Source: Mariniblastus sp964414815
GTDB lineage: Bacteria; Planctomycetota; Planctomycetia; Pirellulales; Pirellulaceae
Direction: 5' to 3'
DNA length: 64,000 nt
Assembly (NCBI GenBank): GCA_964414815.1
Contig: CAYPXY010000015.1
Coordinates: 1 to 64,000, forward strand
Position 1 is the stretch's first letter. The number at the start of each line of letters is the position of its first letter. Shown piece after piece: positions 35,369 to 44,873 of this stretch. The notes beneath the pieces were generated by a model, which was given only the letters and a program-made list of their open reading frames with translations, had not been told where the DNA came from and did not search any database. A program made the position numbers and the translations under genes.

Positions 35369-37096
35369 TCACGCTGCTTTTCTCAGGAACGGTAACACCA
35401 CTTCATCCGAGGCCGCCTGCGATCTTGCTGGGGGCAATGAACGCTGAAAACCAGTGCCCCTATCACCTCCATCGCCCGCATCGCAAAATCGAGCCGCCTG
35501 CGGGAAGGGAAGAATCACTTGCTCATGGTCCGCAACTTCAGACAAAAATTCAGGCGAGACCGCCACCCACTGTGTACGGCTTGGTTGATCTCGCCAAGCC
35601 ATAGTTTGCTCAGATGAAACTGGATCCTGCACAACCGGCTTGGCCACAATGGGCTCATGCGAAACGAACTCCAATACAACGGGCGTCGACATGACCAACT
35701 CTGACATCACTGGCTCAAACAGTACCGTTGATACCGTTGGCTCGTGAAACACAACTTCTGGCAACGCGTTACGTTGCTGCTGTTCTTCGGCGACTTCCTT
35801 CACCTGATCAAGGATTCGATTGGAAGCTTCTGAAGTCGCCGTGGCCGTCTGTTCGAGGAGCTTGCAAACGACTTGAGTCTGCTCCGCGAATTCAGATTGC
35901 TTTTTTGCGACCTGACGGGCGTTCTCGGAAAGCGTTACTTGCCACTGCTCCCAGCGATGGGACATCGATTGATCGGCACGCTGGATTGATTCGCCCAGCG
36001 TATGGGCCAAGCCCTGCACACATCCGTCGATCGCGACCGCCAGATTCTGTTCGACATGGTGTTGCTTTCCTTTGAGCGACTCCGTCAAAGCGGTCTCCGT
36101 CGCACGAACTGACTCCTGCCAAATGGCGGCCTGACGTTCTGCAGCCTTCACCATCGTGGACAGCAACTCCGACTCCAGCTGCTCGGAATGTGAATTTTCA
36201 TACACTTCATCGGTGAGGTCAAAATGGGTTGCGATCTCAGCATGGGCTTGTTGACCGACGAGTTGCAGTAACTGTTGTTCGAAGCGATCTACAAAGAACT
36301 GGCCGAACATCAGCACCATCGACAACATCAATGCCAGCGCCGTGGTGTCGAACGCGATGTAGAGACTGCCTTTAAGCCCGTCGAGCATCTGCTGGAAATT
36401 GTTTTCTTCGCCGACCGAGATGTTTCCCAACGCCTCCGAAATTCCCAACACGGTGCCAAGAAATCCCAGCATCGGAATGGCCCAAATCAGAATCTGTGCG
36501 AACGAATATCGTTGTTGCTGTCGCTCGATGTCCTCTTCCGCCACATGCTTCAGTTCCTCTTCGACTCGGCTTACCGATCCGCTCAGGTAAATCGATTGCA
36601 GCACTTTTGAAAGCCGTTGCCACAAATAGTGGCTGTGCAGTGACGCTGGCAACTGTTTGAGCGACTGGCCCAATCGAACGGCCTGATCGGCTGGCGATTC
36701 AAACGTTTCATCGGACGAATCCCCCGGCCCAACCGTTCCTGGCTCACTCGCATGGGCGGCTTGTTCTGAATCCTCAGCGCCGTCGGTTCGTTCTGGCCGT
36801 TCTGCCTCCGAATCATCGTCCAGCCGGATTTGGCCTTCTCGCGAAAACTGAACCAGCACGTCGAGTCCGATGGTCGCCAGTGATGCCGCACCGATAAAGA
36901 ACATCGCGATTGTGATCTTGCAGATGGGGTGCCCGATCAGGTACCGCAACAAGACTTCGTCGGCGATCCATTGGTGGTCGATGAGTGCCATCGTGCCGAG
37001 GTACAGCATCAGCCCAACGCAAACTGGAATCACCAGCGACGGCAAAACTGAAATCCAACTCGTCGATCGTCTCACGGAACCGCTCTTCCAGACCAA
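35369..37096 (-). CDS. MotA/TolQ/ExbB-family proton channel protein
   Basis: A protein of about 575 residues with four transmembrane segments (~10-34, ~50-80, ~205-235, ~250-275). The third contains the channel signature IPMLGFLGTVLGISEALGNIS and the fourth FDTTALALMLSMVLMFGQFF, as in ExbB/TolQ/MotA. A long coiled-coil tail (~320-460) and a low-complexity Val/Pro tail follow. It should use the proton gradient to drive the two single-pass partners encoded downstream. The start appears to be TTG 37096 and is uncertain. Confidence 0.75.
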   Translation of the reverse strand: MVWKSGSVRRSTSWISVLPSLVIPVCVGLMLYLGTMALIDHQWIADEVLLRYLIGHPICKITIAMFFIGAASLATIGLDVLVQFSREGQIRLDDDSEAERPERTDGAEDSEQAAHASEPGTVGPGDSSDETFESPADQAVRLGQSLKQLPASLHSHYLWQRLSKVLQSIYLSGSVSRVEEELKHVAEEDIERQQQRYSFAQILIWAIPMLGFLGTVLGISEALGNISVGEENNFQQMLDGLKGSLYIAFDTTALALMLSMVLMFGQFFVDRFEQQLLQLVGQQAHAEIATHFDLTDEVYENSHSEQLESELLSTMVKAAERQAAIWQESVRATETALTESLKGKQHHVEQNLAVAIDGCVQGLAHTLGESIQRADQSMSHRWEQWQVTLSENARQVAKKQSEFAEQTQVVCKLLEQTATATSEASNRILDQVKEVAEEQQQRNALPEVVFHEPTVSTVLFEPVMSELVMSTPVVLEFVSHEPIVAKPVVQDPVSSEQTMAWRDQPSRTQWVAVSPEFLSEVADHEQVILPFPQAARFCDAGDGGDRGTGFQRSLPPARSQAASDEVVLPFLRKAA

Positions 37097-37603
37097 ACCT
37101 GCATGATTGATTCGAAAATTCCACGCCCCACCCGCAGCACGGAATCACTGTTTACCTAATCGGCAAAGTTTACGGCATCGGTTTAATGGGACTTAATCGC
37201 AACCGATGGATTGCTGGAAAAATCACTCAAATGCGGATTTTCTCACCAACTGTTGGACGTTCGCAAATCGGAAAAAATTGACGCAAGGTCTCGATGAAGC
37301 CAAGCCGATAAAATCGGGTATTCGGAATCACTATGAATCCCAGGGGGGATTGAGCCCGGTTTGGCAGTCTTGTCGACCGGGTTTCTTTTTTTGTATCCGT
37401 TCATGGAGTGCGGAAATAATTTTCCGCTATGGTTTGATGGCTTCTTCAATGGAGTGCGGGGATGCAATCACCGCTATGGTTTTATCACTCCAAAGAACCC
37501 TAGGAATTGGCCGGAAACACAAACCAAGCAATGCTAGCACAATCCGGCAACCCTTCGCTGATTCATCTGCGTTTGAGTTTTTTGACCATACGGCTTCATT
37601 TTC
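37097..37603. other. Intergenic region with a terminator-like hairpin and a short duplication
   Basis: No protein gene is supported here. ACCCGGT-type arms at about 37353-37380 followed by TTTCTTTTTTT make a good plus-strand terminator with no plus-strand gene before it, so an unannotated small RNA ending near 37390 is possible. Just after it, ATGGAGTGCGG..CCGCTATGGTTT occurs twice (37403-37436 and 37451-37476). Confidence 0.45.
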
Positions 37604-38020
37604 TCAGTTTCTTTTCCTACCCGTTTGTCGGTACCCTTTGCCATCAAACCAATCAATAGGTGTATTCGGAAAGTGTCGCCGAAGCGAATGGACCTGTTCT
37701 TCCGTCAGGGTGATCAGTTCGAAGTTCATGTAATTTATTACGTTGCCTTGCGTCCAACCAAGATTGTAACGACACGTCAGTGTGGTCAAGCAATCGATAA
37801 AAGTAGATAGATCATCTTGGCGAAAATCCGTCGAATCCAATCGAATATTTACCATATTCGTGTTGCCAATTGTGAATCCACAGTTAAACCCTAGATTCCC
37901 TAGTGTTTCAAAAGCCTTCACGCGCCGTGAATCTTGTTTTAGTTTCACCGATATGCAGGTAAACATTGCCGATACTGCCAATAAAAGGACTAGCAAACTA
38001 CGTAACGACAAGCGCTTCAT
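37604..38020 (-). CDS. Small exported protein of a planctomycete family
   Basis: A 138-residue protein with an N-terminal membrane segment (MKRLSLRSLLVLLLAVSAM, ~6-24), then RRVKAFETLGNLGF and a mixed region. The start RfSLRsLLvl..a and the R-x-x-x-A-x-E-x-L-x-x-L-G motif occur in many planctomycete exported proteins of unknown role. It stands alone on the minus strand between repeat-rich gaps. Confidence 0.6.
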   Translation of the reverse strand: MKRLSLRSLLVLLLAVSAMFTCISVKLKQDSRRVKAFETLGNLGFNCGFTIGNTNMVNIRLDSTDFRQDDLSTFIDCLTTLTCRYNLGWTQGNVINYMNFELITLTEEQVHSLRRHFPNTPIDWFDGKGYRQTGRKRN

Positions 38021-38146
38021 GATCCGTCCACATTCGTAAACTTAGGTACGTTTTCAGGTTGTCAAATCAAGTCTCAGCCAGTTCACCTAAGGGATCGCGT
38101 AAATTGAATTTCGTTACCAACCACCTGACGCGCCTCATGGTCTTGG

Positions 38147-38243
38147 AGGACGCGAAGATCCGCGCGCGAAGATCCGCGACGAAGATCCGAGACGAAGATC
38201 CGCGGAGACGAAAATCCGCCGCGAAAGATCCGCGAAGGGTTGC
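38147..38243. repeat. GCGAAGATCC minisatellite
   Basis: An array of imperfect 13-17 bp units based on GACGAAGATCCGCG, repeated six or seven times. Function unknown. Confidence 0.6.
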
Positions 38244-38316
38244 CGGATTTTCAGCCTAAATCAGATAAACCTCAAGCCAATCCAAATTTAGCCGGTAACA
38301 CAAACCGAGCCAAGCA

Positions 38317-38396
38317 ATGCTAGCACAATCCGGCAACCCTTCGGAGACTTCGTCTTATGCTAGCACAATCCGGCAACCCTTCGGAGACTTCGTCTT
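38317..38396. repeat. 40-bp tandem duplication (ATGCTAGCACAATCCGG unit)
   Basis: Two identical 40-bp copies (38317-38356 and 38357-38396); a third, partial copy lies at 37531-37556. Confidence 0.75.
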
Positions 38397-38423
38397 CACG
38401 TGATATTGCGCGCCGATTGGGGA

Positions 38424-38540
38424 TGAACCGCAGATTTCGCCGATGTGCGCAGATTGCTGGGTACAAGTTGTGGTTGACCCGTCTTCAGAATTGCCAAAAT
38501 CAAATCTGCGTTCATCGGCGCCATCTGCGGTTGACTCCTG
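38424..38540. repeat. AACCGCAGAT..ATCTGCGGTT palindromic intergenic repeat
   Basis: The left arm AACCGCAGATTTCGCCGATG and the right arm CATCGGCGCCATCTGCGGTT are nearly reverse complements over 20 bp, enclosing about 70 bp. It lies between the small exported protein and the ubiA-type gene. The rest of 38021-38702 shows no other gene. Confidence 0.6.
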
Positions 38541-38702
38541 ACCGACAGAGAAGTCTGCGAAGAAATCTGCGATAAAGAAGTTTGCGAGGGGTTGGCGGAT
38601 TTTGGCTGGACTTGATTATACCAGACTGTCATCGGCAGATGTTCGTTCAGGCGGATCCTCCCCCTCATCCTGCCAACTTCATCCATCCTGTAAGATGCTC
38701 TC

Positions 38703-39689
38703 ATGAATTCGACAGCCCAACTTCGTCCCTGGCAGGCGTGGATGCAACTTGCTCGCCTTTCCGCGTTGCCGACCGCTATTTCCAATGTCATGCTTGGCTA
38801 CCTGCTGGCAACCCAGCTTGGCGGCGGTTCGTTCCATCTGGTGGAACTGATGCTGCTGATCGCTGCATCATCCGCCATGTATTCTGCTGGCATGATTTTA
38901 AACGACGTGTTTGATATCGATGTCGATCGCCTCGAACGCCCCGAACGCCCTTTGCCTGCAGGAAAAATCGGGCTCCGTACTGCCCGGACGGTTGGCCTGG
39001 TTCTGTTGCTTGCCGGGCCATTGATCGCGATGCTGGCAGGCTGGATCATCGGACCGAATCATGCCTGGAGCATTCTGAAGCCGTTTCTGGTCGCCAGTTT
39101 GTTGTGCTTGGCGATTGTCGCCTATGATGGTGTGCTCAAGAGAACATTTTTGGCTCCGGTGAGTATGGGATTCTGCCGGACACTCAACTTGCTGCTCGGC
39201 GCGTGTACGTTTTCGCCGGTCGATGGCTCTGACGGAACCTGGCTGGGTTTTGCGCCCGTTATTGGGTGGTTGAGTGCGGCGCTCGGAGTGTATGTCGCCG
39301 GAATAACGTTGTTTGCAAAGCAAGAAGCCGAGCAGAAAAGTAACACAGTCACTTTGATGGCCGGAGCACTGATTACAATCGCGGGCCTGCTGGCGATGGT
39401 GTTTGCCAATACCATTTTCCCGTTCGTTCCCGTTGAGAAACAAAACCCGATGCTGCCGATGCTGCTTGCCCTGGTCGCCTTGCCCGTCCTCCGCCGGATG
39501 CTGATGGCTGCGATCGACCGCAAGCCGCGTTCGGTTCAAGCCGCCGTCGGAACCGCATTGCGAAGCATCATTGTTTTCGATGCCACGCTCTGCTTTCTGG
39601 CGGCGCCGAACTTTTCAAGTTATGCTCTATGGGTCGTGGCGCTGCTGGTTCCTTCGTTACTGCTGAGCCGATGGACCAAGGTGACGTAG
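38703..39689 (+). CDS. eboC: UbiA-family prenyltransferase, EboC-like
   Basis: A 328-residue integral membrane protein with about eight segments and the UbiA first aspartate motif NDVFDIDVD (67-75), followed by RPLPAG; the second motif is AYDGVLKR. It moves a prenyl group to an acceptor. Placement in the ebo group rests on the next two genes, which match EboE and EboF. A 127-bp heptamer repeat separates it from eboE. Confidence 0.75.
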   Translation: MNSTAQLRPWQAWMQLARLSALPTAISNVMLGYLLATQLGGGSFHLVELMLLIAASSAMYSAGMILNDVFDIDVDRLERPERPLPAGKIGLRTARTVGLVLLLAGPLIAMLAGWIIGPNHAWSILKPFLVASLLCLAIVAYDGVLKRTFLAPVSMGFCRTLNLLLGACTFSPVDGSDGTWLGFAPVIGWLSAALGVYVAGITLFAKQEAEQKSNTVTLMAGALITIAGLLAMVFANTIFPFVPVEKQNPMLPMLLALVALPVLRRMLMAAIDRKPRSVQAAVGTALRSIIVFDATLCFLAAPNFSSYALWVVALLVPSLLLSRWTKVT

Positions 39690-39816
39690 TCAGAGGTCAG
39701 AGGTCAGAAGTCAGAAGTCAGAAGTCAGAAGTCAAAAGTCAGAAGTCAGATCTCATCCCTCATCCCTCATCCCTCATCCCTCATCCCTCATCCCTCATCC
39801 CTCTCCCCCATCCCTC
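39690..39816. repeat. Heptamer tandem repeats (GTCAGAA and TCATCCC)
   Basis: First about ten units of GTCAGAG/GTCAGAA, then about nine of TCATCCC. Both blocks have a 7-bp period. They fill the gap from the eboC stop to two bases before the eboE ATG; the eboE leader is therefore repeat sequence without a Shine-Dalgarno. The GTCAGAA part is the reverse complement of the array at 25647-25725. Confidence 0.85.
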
Positions 39817-39818
39817 CC

Positions 39819-40679
39819 ATGCTGATCGGATACAACACCAATGGTCTGGCTCATCACGAGCTGTTCGATGCGCTGGAGTGGTTGGCGGAAATTGGTTATC
39901 GCAGTGTTGCACTGACCGTAGATCACAACTGCCTTAGCCCTCGCGACCCGGGAGCCGGAGTTCAGCTCCAGCGTCTCAAACACTGGCTCAGCGAGAACCG
40001 GTTCGCCAACGTGATTGAAACGGGTGCCCGATTCATCCTCGATCCCCGACAAAAGCATGCACCGACGCTGCTTGATCCCGACGCAGGCCGGGCTCAACAA
40101 CGAATCGACTTCTACAAGTATTGCATTGACCTCGCGGCGGAACTGAAAAGCGACTGCGTGTCGATCTGGTCTGGCATTCGCCCGCAGGAAATCACGTTCA
40201 ATACAGGTCTCGACCGACTGGTCCGTAATCTGGCCAAGGTGATCGAGTACGCCGAATCACGCAACGTCACGATCGGATTTGAACCCGAACCAGGAATGCT
40301 GATCGACACGACGGGGCGTTTTGAGCGGTTGATTCACTTGATCGACTCGCCGCGATTGATGATGACGATGGACATCGGCCATCTGTTTTGCTTAAGCGAA
40401 GTCCCGATCGCAAATTTTATCGAACGATGGGCGGACCGTTTGGTCAATATTCATATCGAAGACATGCAAGCCGGTGTCCACGAGCATTTGATGTTCGGCG
40501 AAGGTCAAATCTATTTTCCTCCCGTGATTGAATCGTTGCTGTCCGTCGGCTACCACCGCGGCGTGCATATCGAATTGAGCCGCCACAGTCACAACGGAGC
40601 GGCGATTGCCAAAGCGGCCTTTGCCTTTCTCAACCCCATCATCGACGACGCCCTGAATGGGCGGACGACTAACCTGTGA
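39819..40679 (+). CDS. eboE: TIM-barrel sugar phosphate isomerase-like protein, EboE-like
   Basis: A 286-residue protein of the xylose isomerase-like TIM-barrel superfamily, with the ordered barrel strands LIGYNTNGL, YRSVALTVDH, CVSIWSG, TIGFEPEPGMLID, LMMTMDIGHLF, LVNIHIEDM and GVHIELSRHSH. The Glu, Asp-x-Gly-His and His-x-Glu residues fit a divalent metal site. It matches the EboE (metabolite traffic) type. It overlaps eboF by four bases (GTGA). Confidence 0.75.
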   Translation: MLIGYNTNGLAHHELFDALEWLAEIGYRSVALTVDHNCLSPRDPGAGVQLQRLKHWLSENRFANVIETGARFILDPRQKHAPTLLDPDAGRAQQRIDFYKYCIDLAAELKSDCVSIWSGIRPQEITFNTGLDRLVRNLAKVIEYAESRNVTIGFEPEPGMLIDTTGRFERLIHLIDSPRLMMTMDIGHLFCLSEVPIANFIERWADRLVNIHIEDMQAGVHEHLMFGEGQIYFPPVIESLLSVGYHRGVHIELSRHSHNGAAIAKAAFAFLNPIIDDALNGRTTNL

Positions 40680-41968
40680 ATCGCATCTGTATTATCAACG
40701 TTGTCGGATTGACGCCTCGCCTGCTGCCGCACGCGCCAGCGATTGAGCGATTGGCAAGCTCCGAACACTATGGGGCTCAGCCGTGGAAGAGTCCGTTGCC
40801 AGCAGTGACATCAACCTGTCAGGCTACGATGTTGACGGGGCTTCCACCGAGTCAGCACGGCATCGTCGCCAATGGCTGGTACTATCGCGACACCCAGGAG
40901 ATCCGGTTCTGGCAACAAGCCAATTCGTTGATCCAGGGCAAGCCATTTTACGACGACTACGAAACGGCCAAGATGTTCTGGTGGTTCAACCAGGGCTCAT
41001 CAGCAAAATGGAGCGCCACCCCCAAGCCACACTACGGAGCGGACGGTTCGAAAGTCTTTGACATTCTGGACCAAACCGGCTGTGAATTGCAGCAGCAACT
41101 CGGTCCGTTTCCGTTTTTCAGCTTCTGGGGCCCCCATGCAGGGCTGCCATCGTCACGATGGATTGCCGATGCCACAGCGATTGTCCTGAAAGAACGACAA
41201 CCGAGAGTGACCCTGGTTTATCTACCGCACCTGGACTACGACTTTCAGCGGTTCCCCTCCAACAATCCCGCGCGAGTGGCGGAAGTCGATCAATGTGCCG
41301 CAACCGTGATGGAAGCGGCTCAATCCATTGGAGCAACGCCCATCATCGTTTCGGAGTATGGGCTGTCGCCGGCCAACCAGCCGGTTCATATCAACCGATT
41401 TTTGCGCGAACGAGGCTGGCTTTCCGTTCGCTCGGGCCCATTTGGCGAGATGCTTATGCCGGGAGAGTCGCTGGCGTTTGCCGTTGCCGATCATCAACTG
41501 GCTCACGTCTATGTTCGCGACTCGAATCGCATCGAAGAAGTCCAAAACGCACTTCGCGACCTGGCGGGGGTGGATCGAATCGTACTCCCGCAGGAATTGG
41601 AGCTTGATCATCCGCGAAGCGGAGAGTTGATCGCGCTGGGCAAGCCGAACGCCTGGTTTACTTACTACTACTGGCTGGACGACCGCAACGCTCCTGACTT
41701 TGCCCGAACGGTCGATATTCACCGAAAGCCGGGCTATGATCCATGCGAATTATTCATGACCAGCAAAGCTCTGGCCATGCGAGCCTTGGCGAAAAAGAAA
41801 CTGGGATTCCGCTATTTGATGGACGTCATACCGCTCGACGCCAATCTGGTTTCCGGCAGTCACGGACTCCTTCCTGCGGATCCCAACGATGGTCCCATGA
41901 TCATCGGCCCGGGGAATTTACCCGACGACATGCGTGCAATGCCAAACTACGCGCGGCAGATGCTTTGA
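40676..41968 (+). CDS. eboF: Alkaline phosphatase-superfamily phosphodiesterase-like protein, EboF-like
   Basis: A 430-residue protein of the type I phosphodiesterase / nucleotide pyrophosphatase group: PAVTSTCQATMLTGLPPSQHGIVANG holds the nucleophile threonine (Thr45 or Thr47), and LPHLDYDFQ and GSHGLLP are metal-binding regions. The N-terminal metal Asp usual in active enzymes is replaced (INVVGL). It starts at GTG 40676, coupled to eboE. Its TGA stop lies in the end of a 160-200 bp palindromic repeat. Precise substrate unknown; ebo clusters were linked to export of a prenylated metabolite. Confidence 0.7.
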   Translation: MNRICIINVVGLTPRLLPHAPAIERLASSEHYGAQPWKSPLPAVTSTCQATMLTGLPPSQHGIVANGWYYRDTQEIRFWQQANSLIQGKPFYDDYETAKMFWWFNQGSSAKWSATPKPHYGADGSKVFDILDQTGCELQQQLGPFPFFSFWGPHAGLPSSRWIADATAIVLKERQPRVTLVYLPHLDYDFQRFPSNNPARVAEVDQCAATVMEAAQSIGATPIIVSEYGLSPANQPVHINRFLRERGWLSVRSGPFGEMLMPGESLAFAVADHQLAHVYVRDSNRIEEVQNALRDLAGVDRIVLPQELELDHPRSGELIALGKPNAWFTYYYWLDDRNAPDFARTVDIHRKPGYDPCELFMTSKALAMRALAKKKLGFRYLMDVIPLDANLVSGSHGLLPADPNDGPMIIGPGNLPDDMRAMPNYARQML

Positions 41969-42165
41969 AGTTGCGCATTTTCGTAGGCCGGAACAAGGTC
42001 GCGGAAAAAGAGCCACCCAAACCGCCGCACTTGCTACCGCGACCGCAGTTCCGGCATCGCCACCGGGTTCTTGCCGGAACTGCGCAAACGCTTGAAGACC
42101 AGCGGAATGGCTTGCCTTATTCGGCGTTTGCTTGTTCCGGCCTACTTGTTTGTGCAACTTCATCC
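41966..42165. repeat. GTAGGCCGGAAC palindromic repeat, copy 2
   Basis: An element of about 200 bp with inverted ends: TGAAGTTGCGC..CGTAGGCCGGAACAAG on the left and CTTGTTCCGGCCTAC..GCAACTTCA on the right. It fills the gap between the converging eboF and LRR lipoprotein genes, and the eboF stop codon lies in its left end. Confidence 0.75.
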
Positions 42166-42172
42166 AGGCTGA

Positions 42173-43690
42173 CTATGGCCCCACGACCTGACACTTCAAC
42201 GGTGCGAAATGGTCATCGAGATCGAACAAACCATCTTCGCTGATTTTGGTATGCGAGATATTCAGATACTTTAACTGATTCAGCTTCATCAGCGATGAAA
42301 GATTGCTGTCGCTGATATTATTCGAACCGAGATGCAACCAGGTCAATTGAGGCATCTGTTCAAGCAGTTCAATACTGGCATCGGTGATTTGCGTATTGTC
42401 CAGATTCAGCCAAGTCAACTTGTCGAGCTTGACGATGGACTGAACCACGATGTCATTGGTGGCGGTGCTCCACAAGTTCAACTCCTTCAAGTTCTTCATT
42501 CTCTCGAGCGCACGTCCCGCTGCGAATGTAAGGCCTGGCTTATTCGTTTCGCTCAGATCGAGCCGCTGCAAATTCTGCAATTGCGACAGATACTCCAGCC
42601 CCGTATCCGAAATTTGTGTGTCGCGCAGATTCAGATGCACGATATTTGGCAATCGGGACAGAACCTGCATTCCGAGATCACCGACCGCCGTCCGGAACAA
42701 GTGAACTTCCGTCAGTTCGCTCAAATCAGCCAGCTTCTGAATCCCGGCATCGGTCACTCGGGTATCGTTAAGCCCCAGCACCTTCAGCTTTTTCATCTGG
42801 GCAACCGACTCCATACCGGCGTCCGTGATCTGCGGCCCCCAAACTTTGATAAAACTCATGTTGGGCAGCGCCGCAAGATACGAAAGGCCACGGTCGGTGA
42901 CACGGTTGCAATCACTGAGATCGATCGCTCGCAATGTTTTCAGGTTCTGCAAATGGACCAGTGCATCATCGCCGACTCGGGTTTGTCCGCAACGAATCTG
43001 TTCCAATGCTGGAAATGTCGATAGGACCTTGACCGCTTCATCGGACAAATCCGCACGGGCGAGTTGCAAATAGGTCAATCGTGGGAGCGTCTTGAGCCGG
43101 GCCAATTCATCGAGAGTCGGAGTCGCCCGTTCGAAATCCAGTTGCCGCAGGTTTTTCAACTGCGGCAGGATGTCATAAATTTCCGAGGGTGTGTTGGCAC
43201 CGTTGAGTACCAGTTTTTGCACGTCCGGAAACGCGGTCAACTGCGAAAGCTCTTCCGCCGTTAAACGCGAATCGTACAAATTGACTTCAATCACACTGCC
43301 TGCATCATTGCGAGCCACGAAGCCGCTTTTGCTCTCGAACATTTTCGCCGCTTCTTCCGGCGAGGTTCGATTCGGTGCCGCATTCACGGCCACCGTTTCG
43401 GACGCGGTATTGCTGACCACGGCGTTGCGTTGGGCAGGCGCAGCAGACGATTGCTGGCTGGCGGCAGCACCGGCACCGGTACCAGGGCGGGGCACTGGCG
43501 CATTGGCCAACGCGGCTTCAAGCGATTCCACCTTCTGGTTCAACTGCTCGACTTTCTCGTCAAGCTGTTTCAGCCGTTCCTTGACTCGCAGTGGCTCGTA
43601 GTCCGTGGTCATACAGCCGGTGAAGGCAAGCGTAGCGACTCCTGCAACGAGTAGAAGCACATAACAATTACAGCAAAAACGGATGGTCAT
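42173..43690 (-). CDS. Leucine-rich repeat lipoprotein
   Basis: A 505-residue lipoprotein: a hydrophobic signal ending in LAFTGC (lipobox Cys near residue 25), a coiled coil (~30-65, LKQLDEKVEQLNQKVESLEA), a low-complexity Ala/Pro linker, then about twelve leucine-rich repeats of ~24 residues of the type LxxLxxLxLxxTxITDxGLxxL. It should present a protein-binding surface in the periplasm. ATG 43690 is used; an earlier start would disrupt the signal. Divergent from the next gene. Confidence 0.8.
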   Translation of the reverse strand: MTIRFCCNCYVLLLVAGVATLAFTGCMTTDYEPLRVKERLKQLDEKVEQLNQKVESLEAALANAPVPRPGTGAGAAASQQSSAAPAQRNAVVSNTASETVAVNAAPNRTSPEEAAKMFESKSGFVARNDAGSVIEVNLYDSRLTAEELSQLTAFPDVQKLVLNGANTPSEIYDILPQLKNLRQLDFERATPTLDELARLKTLPRLTYLQLARADLSDEAVKVLSTFPALEQIRCGQTRVGDDALVHLQNLKTLRAIDLSDCNRVTDRGLSYLAALPNMSFIKVWGPQITDAGMESVAQMKKLKVLGLNDTRVTDAGIQKLADLSELTEVHLFRTAVGDLGMQVLSRLPNIVHLNLRDTQISDTGLEYLSQLQNLQRLDLSETNKPGLTFAAGRALERMKNLKELNLWSTATNDIVVQSIVKLDKLTWLNLDNTQITDASIELLEQMPQLTWLHLGSNNISDSNLSSLMKLNQLKYLNISHTKISEDGLFDLDDHFAPLKCQVVGP

Positions 43691-43893
43691 TAACACTGAA
43701 AACGATTGAAGGCCAAAAATACAGGAAACAGCCGCTACAACAGTCAAAGTTTAACGGCTGAAATCGACTTCATCCGCAAGACCGGTTTATGTGGCGATTG
43801 GGAGCAACCGTCATATCCGGAACCTGGAGTTCGTGATTTAGCGACTGAAACAATTGTAGTCGAAATTTTAGTTAGTTTGAATAAGGATACCTC

Positions 43894-44793
43894 ATGAAAC
43901 TCATCGGCCTCGTTTCACTAGCAATTCTCGTTTCCATTTGCGTGTGCGCCTCCGTGGACGCCCAGCAATGGCAATTGGGACACCAACCGCAAAATTACAC
44001 CGTGCCCCAATACTACTCAGGCCATGGACAACCTGGGCAACCGCAGATCGGCCCGCAAGATCCGGTTCCTCCAACTAGATACCCGCTGTATGAAGCCATA
44101 CCCGACCCGCGGCCTCATTCCGATGGACTCTCTTCAGAAGTACTGCCCGCTGAACCAATACCGGCCGGGCAAGCACCTTCCGGAAATTTGATCCAGCCTG
44201 CTCCACCTGCATTGATCGTGCCCCCAACTTCTTCGCTACCGCATCCAGCGGACGCTCTCCAGGTTGGCAAACCTCCGATTCCAGGCCGCTATGGTTTGGA
44301 CTATTCGATTTACCGCGATTACAATCCGTACCCCATCGATCCGCGTAAGCCCTGCAACGAATGCACGCAAGGAAATTCCGATCAAGGATTAGGGCGTTTT
44401 CAGTGGCCCGGCAAGAACGGTCGTCCGTATCAGGATCGCGAGCCGGGCGGTTGCGAATGTGCCCAACATGGGCACCGGAACCACGACCGCTTCAGCCTGG
44501 ATTGGTCGGCTCCGTTTTCAGCGCTACGTGATAGTCATTCACAGGCGCTCGATCCATGCCACGCACTCCGGCCGCGCATCAACGATCGGTTCAACCATCT
44601 GGAGTCTTTCAAACTGATTGACTATCGGCGAACCGACAACGGTTATTGCGGGATCGGTGCCGATCCATACGGCTGCTTGGGCGAAAGCCGTGTTGTGGGA
44701 TCCAATCCTCGCACAGTCAGCCTGCCCGACCCAAAAGCGGCTCGCACCGCAGACAACGGGAACGCACTACCTCAGCGTTATCCGTTGCGGTAA
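43894..44793 (+). CDS. Proline-rich secreted protein
   Basis: A 299-residue protein with a clear signal peptide (MKLIGLVSLAILVSICVCASVDA), a Pro/Gln-rich first half and a second half with scattered Cys and His (PCNECTQG, GGCECAQHGH). I do not recognise it. It lies 80 bp before a secreted metallopeptidase gene on the same strand and may be co-expressed with it. Confidence 0.55.
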   Translation: MKLIGLVSLAILVSICVCASVDAQQWQLGHQPQNYTVPQYYSGHGQPGQPQIGPQDPVPPTRYPLYEAIPDPRPHSDGLSSEVLPAEPIPAGQAPSGNLIQPAPPALIVPPTSSLPHPADALQVGKPPIPGRYGLDYSIYRDYNPYPIDPRKPCNECTQGNSDQGLGRFQWPGKNGRPYQDREPGGCECAQHGHRNHDRFSLDWSAPFSALRDSHSQALDPCHALRPRINDRFNHLESFKLIDYRRTDNGYCGIGADPYGCLGESRVVGSNPRTVSLPDPKAARTADNGNALPQRYPLR

Positions 44794-44873
44794 AATTCAC
44801 CGCAACATTGCATCATCTGGCATGATCACAGGATAGCGACACAGCAAAACCAAACGCCCTAAGGAAAGAAACT

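Noticed and set aside
32654..37096. Zorya defence system
   Set aside because: The channel resembles ZorA in type, but there is no OmpA-like ZorB, no ZorC/D helicase or nuclease, and no defence gene nearby.
37206..37733. 175-residue reading frame on the plus strand
   Set aside because: It crosses a terminator-like hairpin and a short duplication, overlaps the antisense small exported protein gene, and has no recognisable domain.
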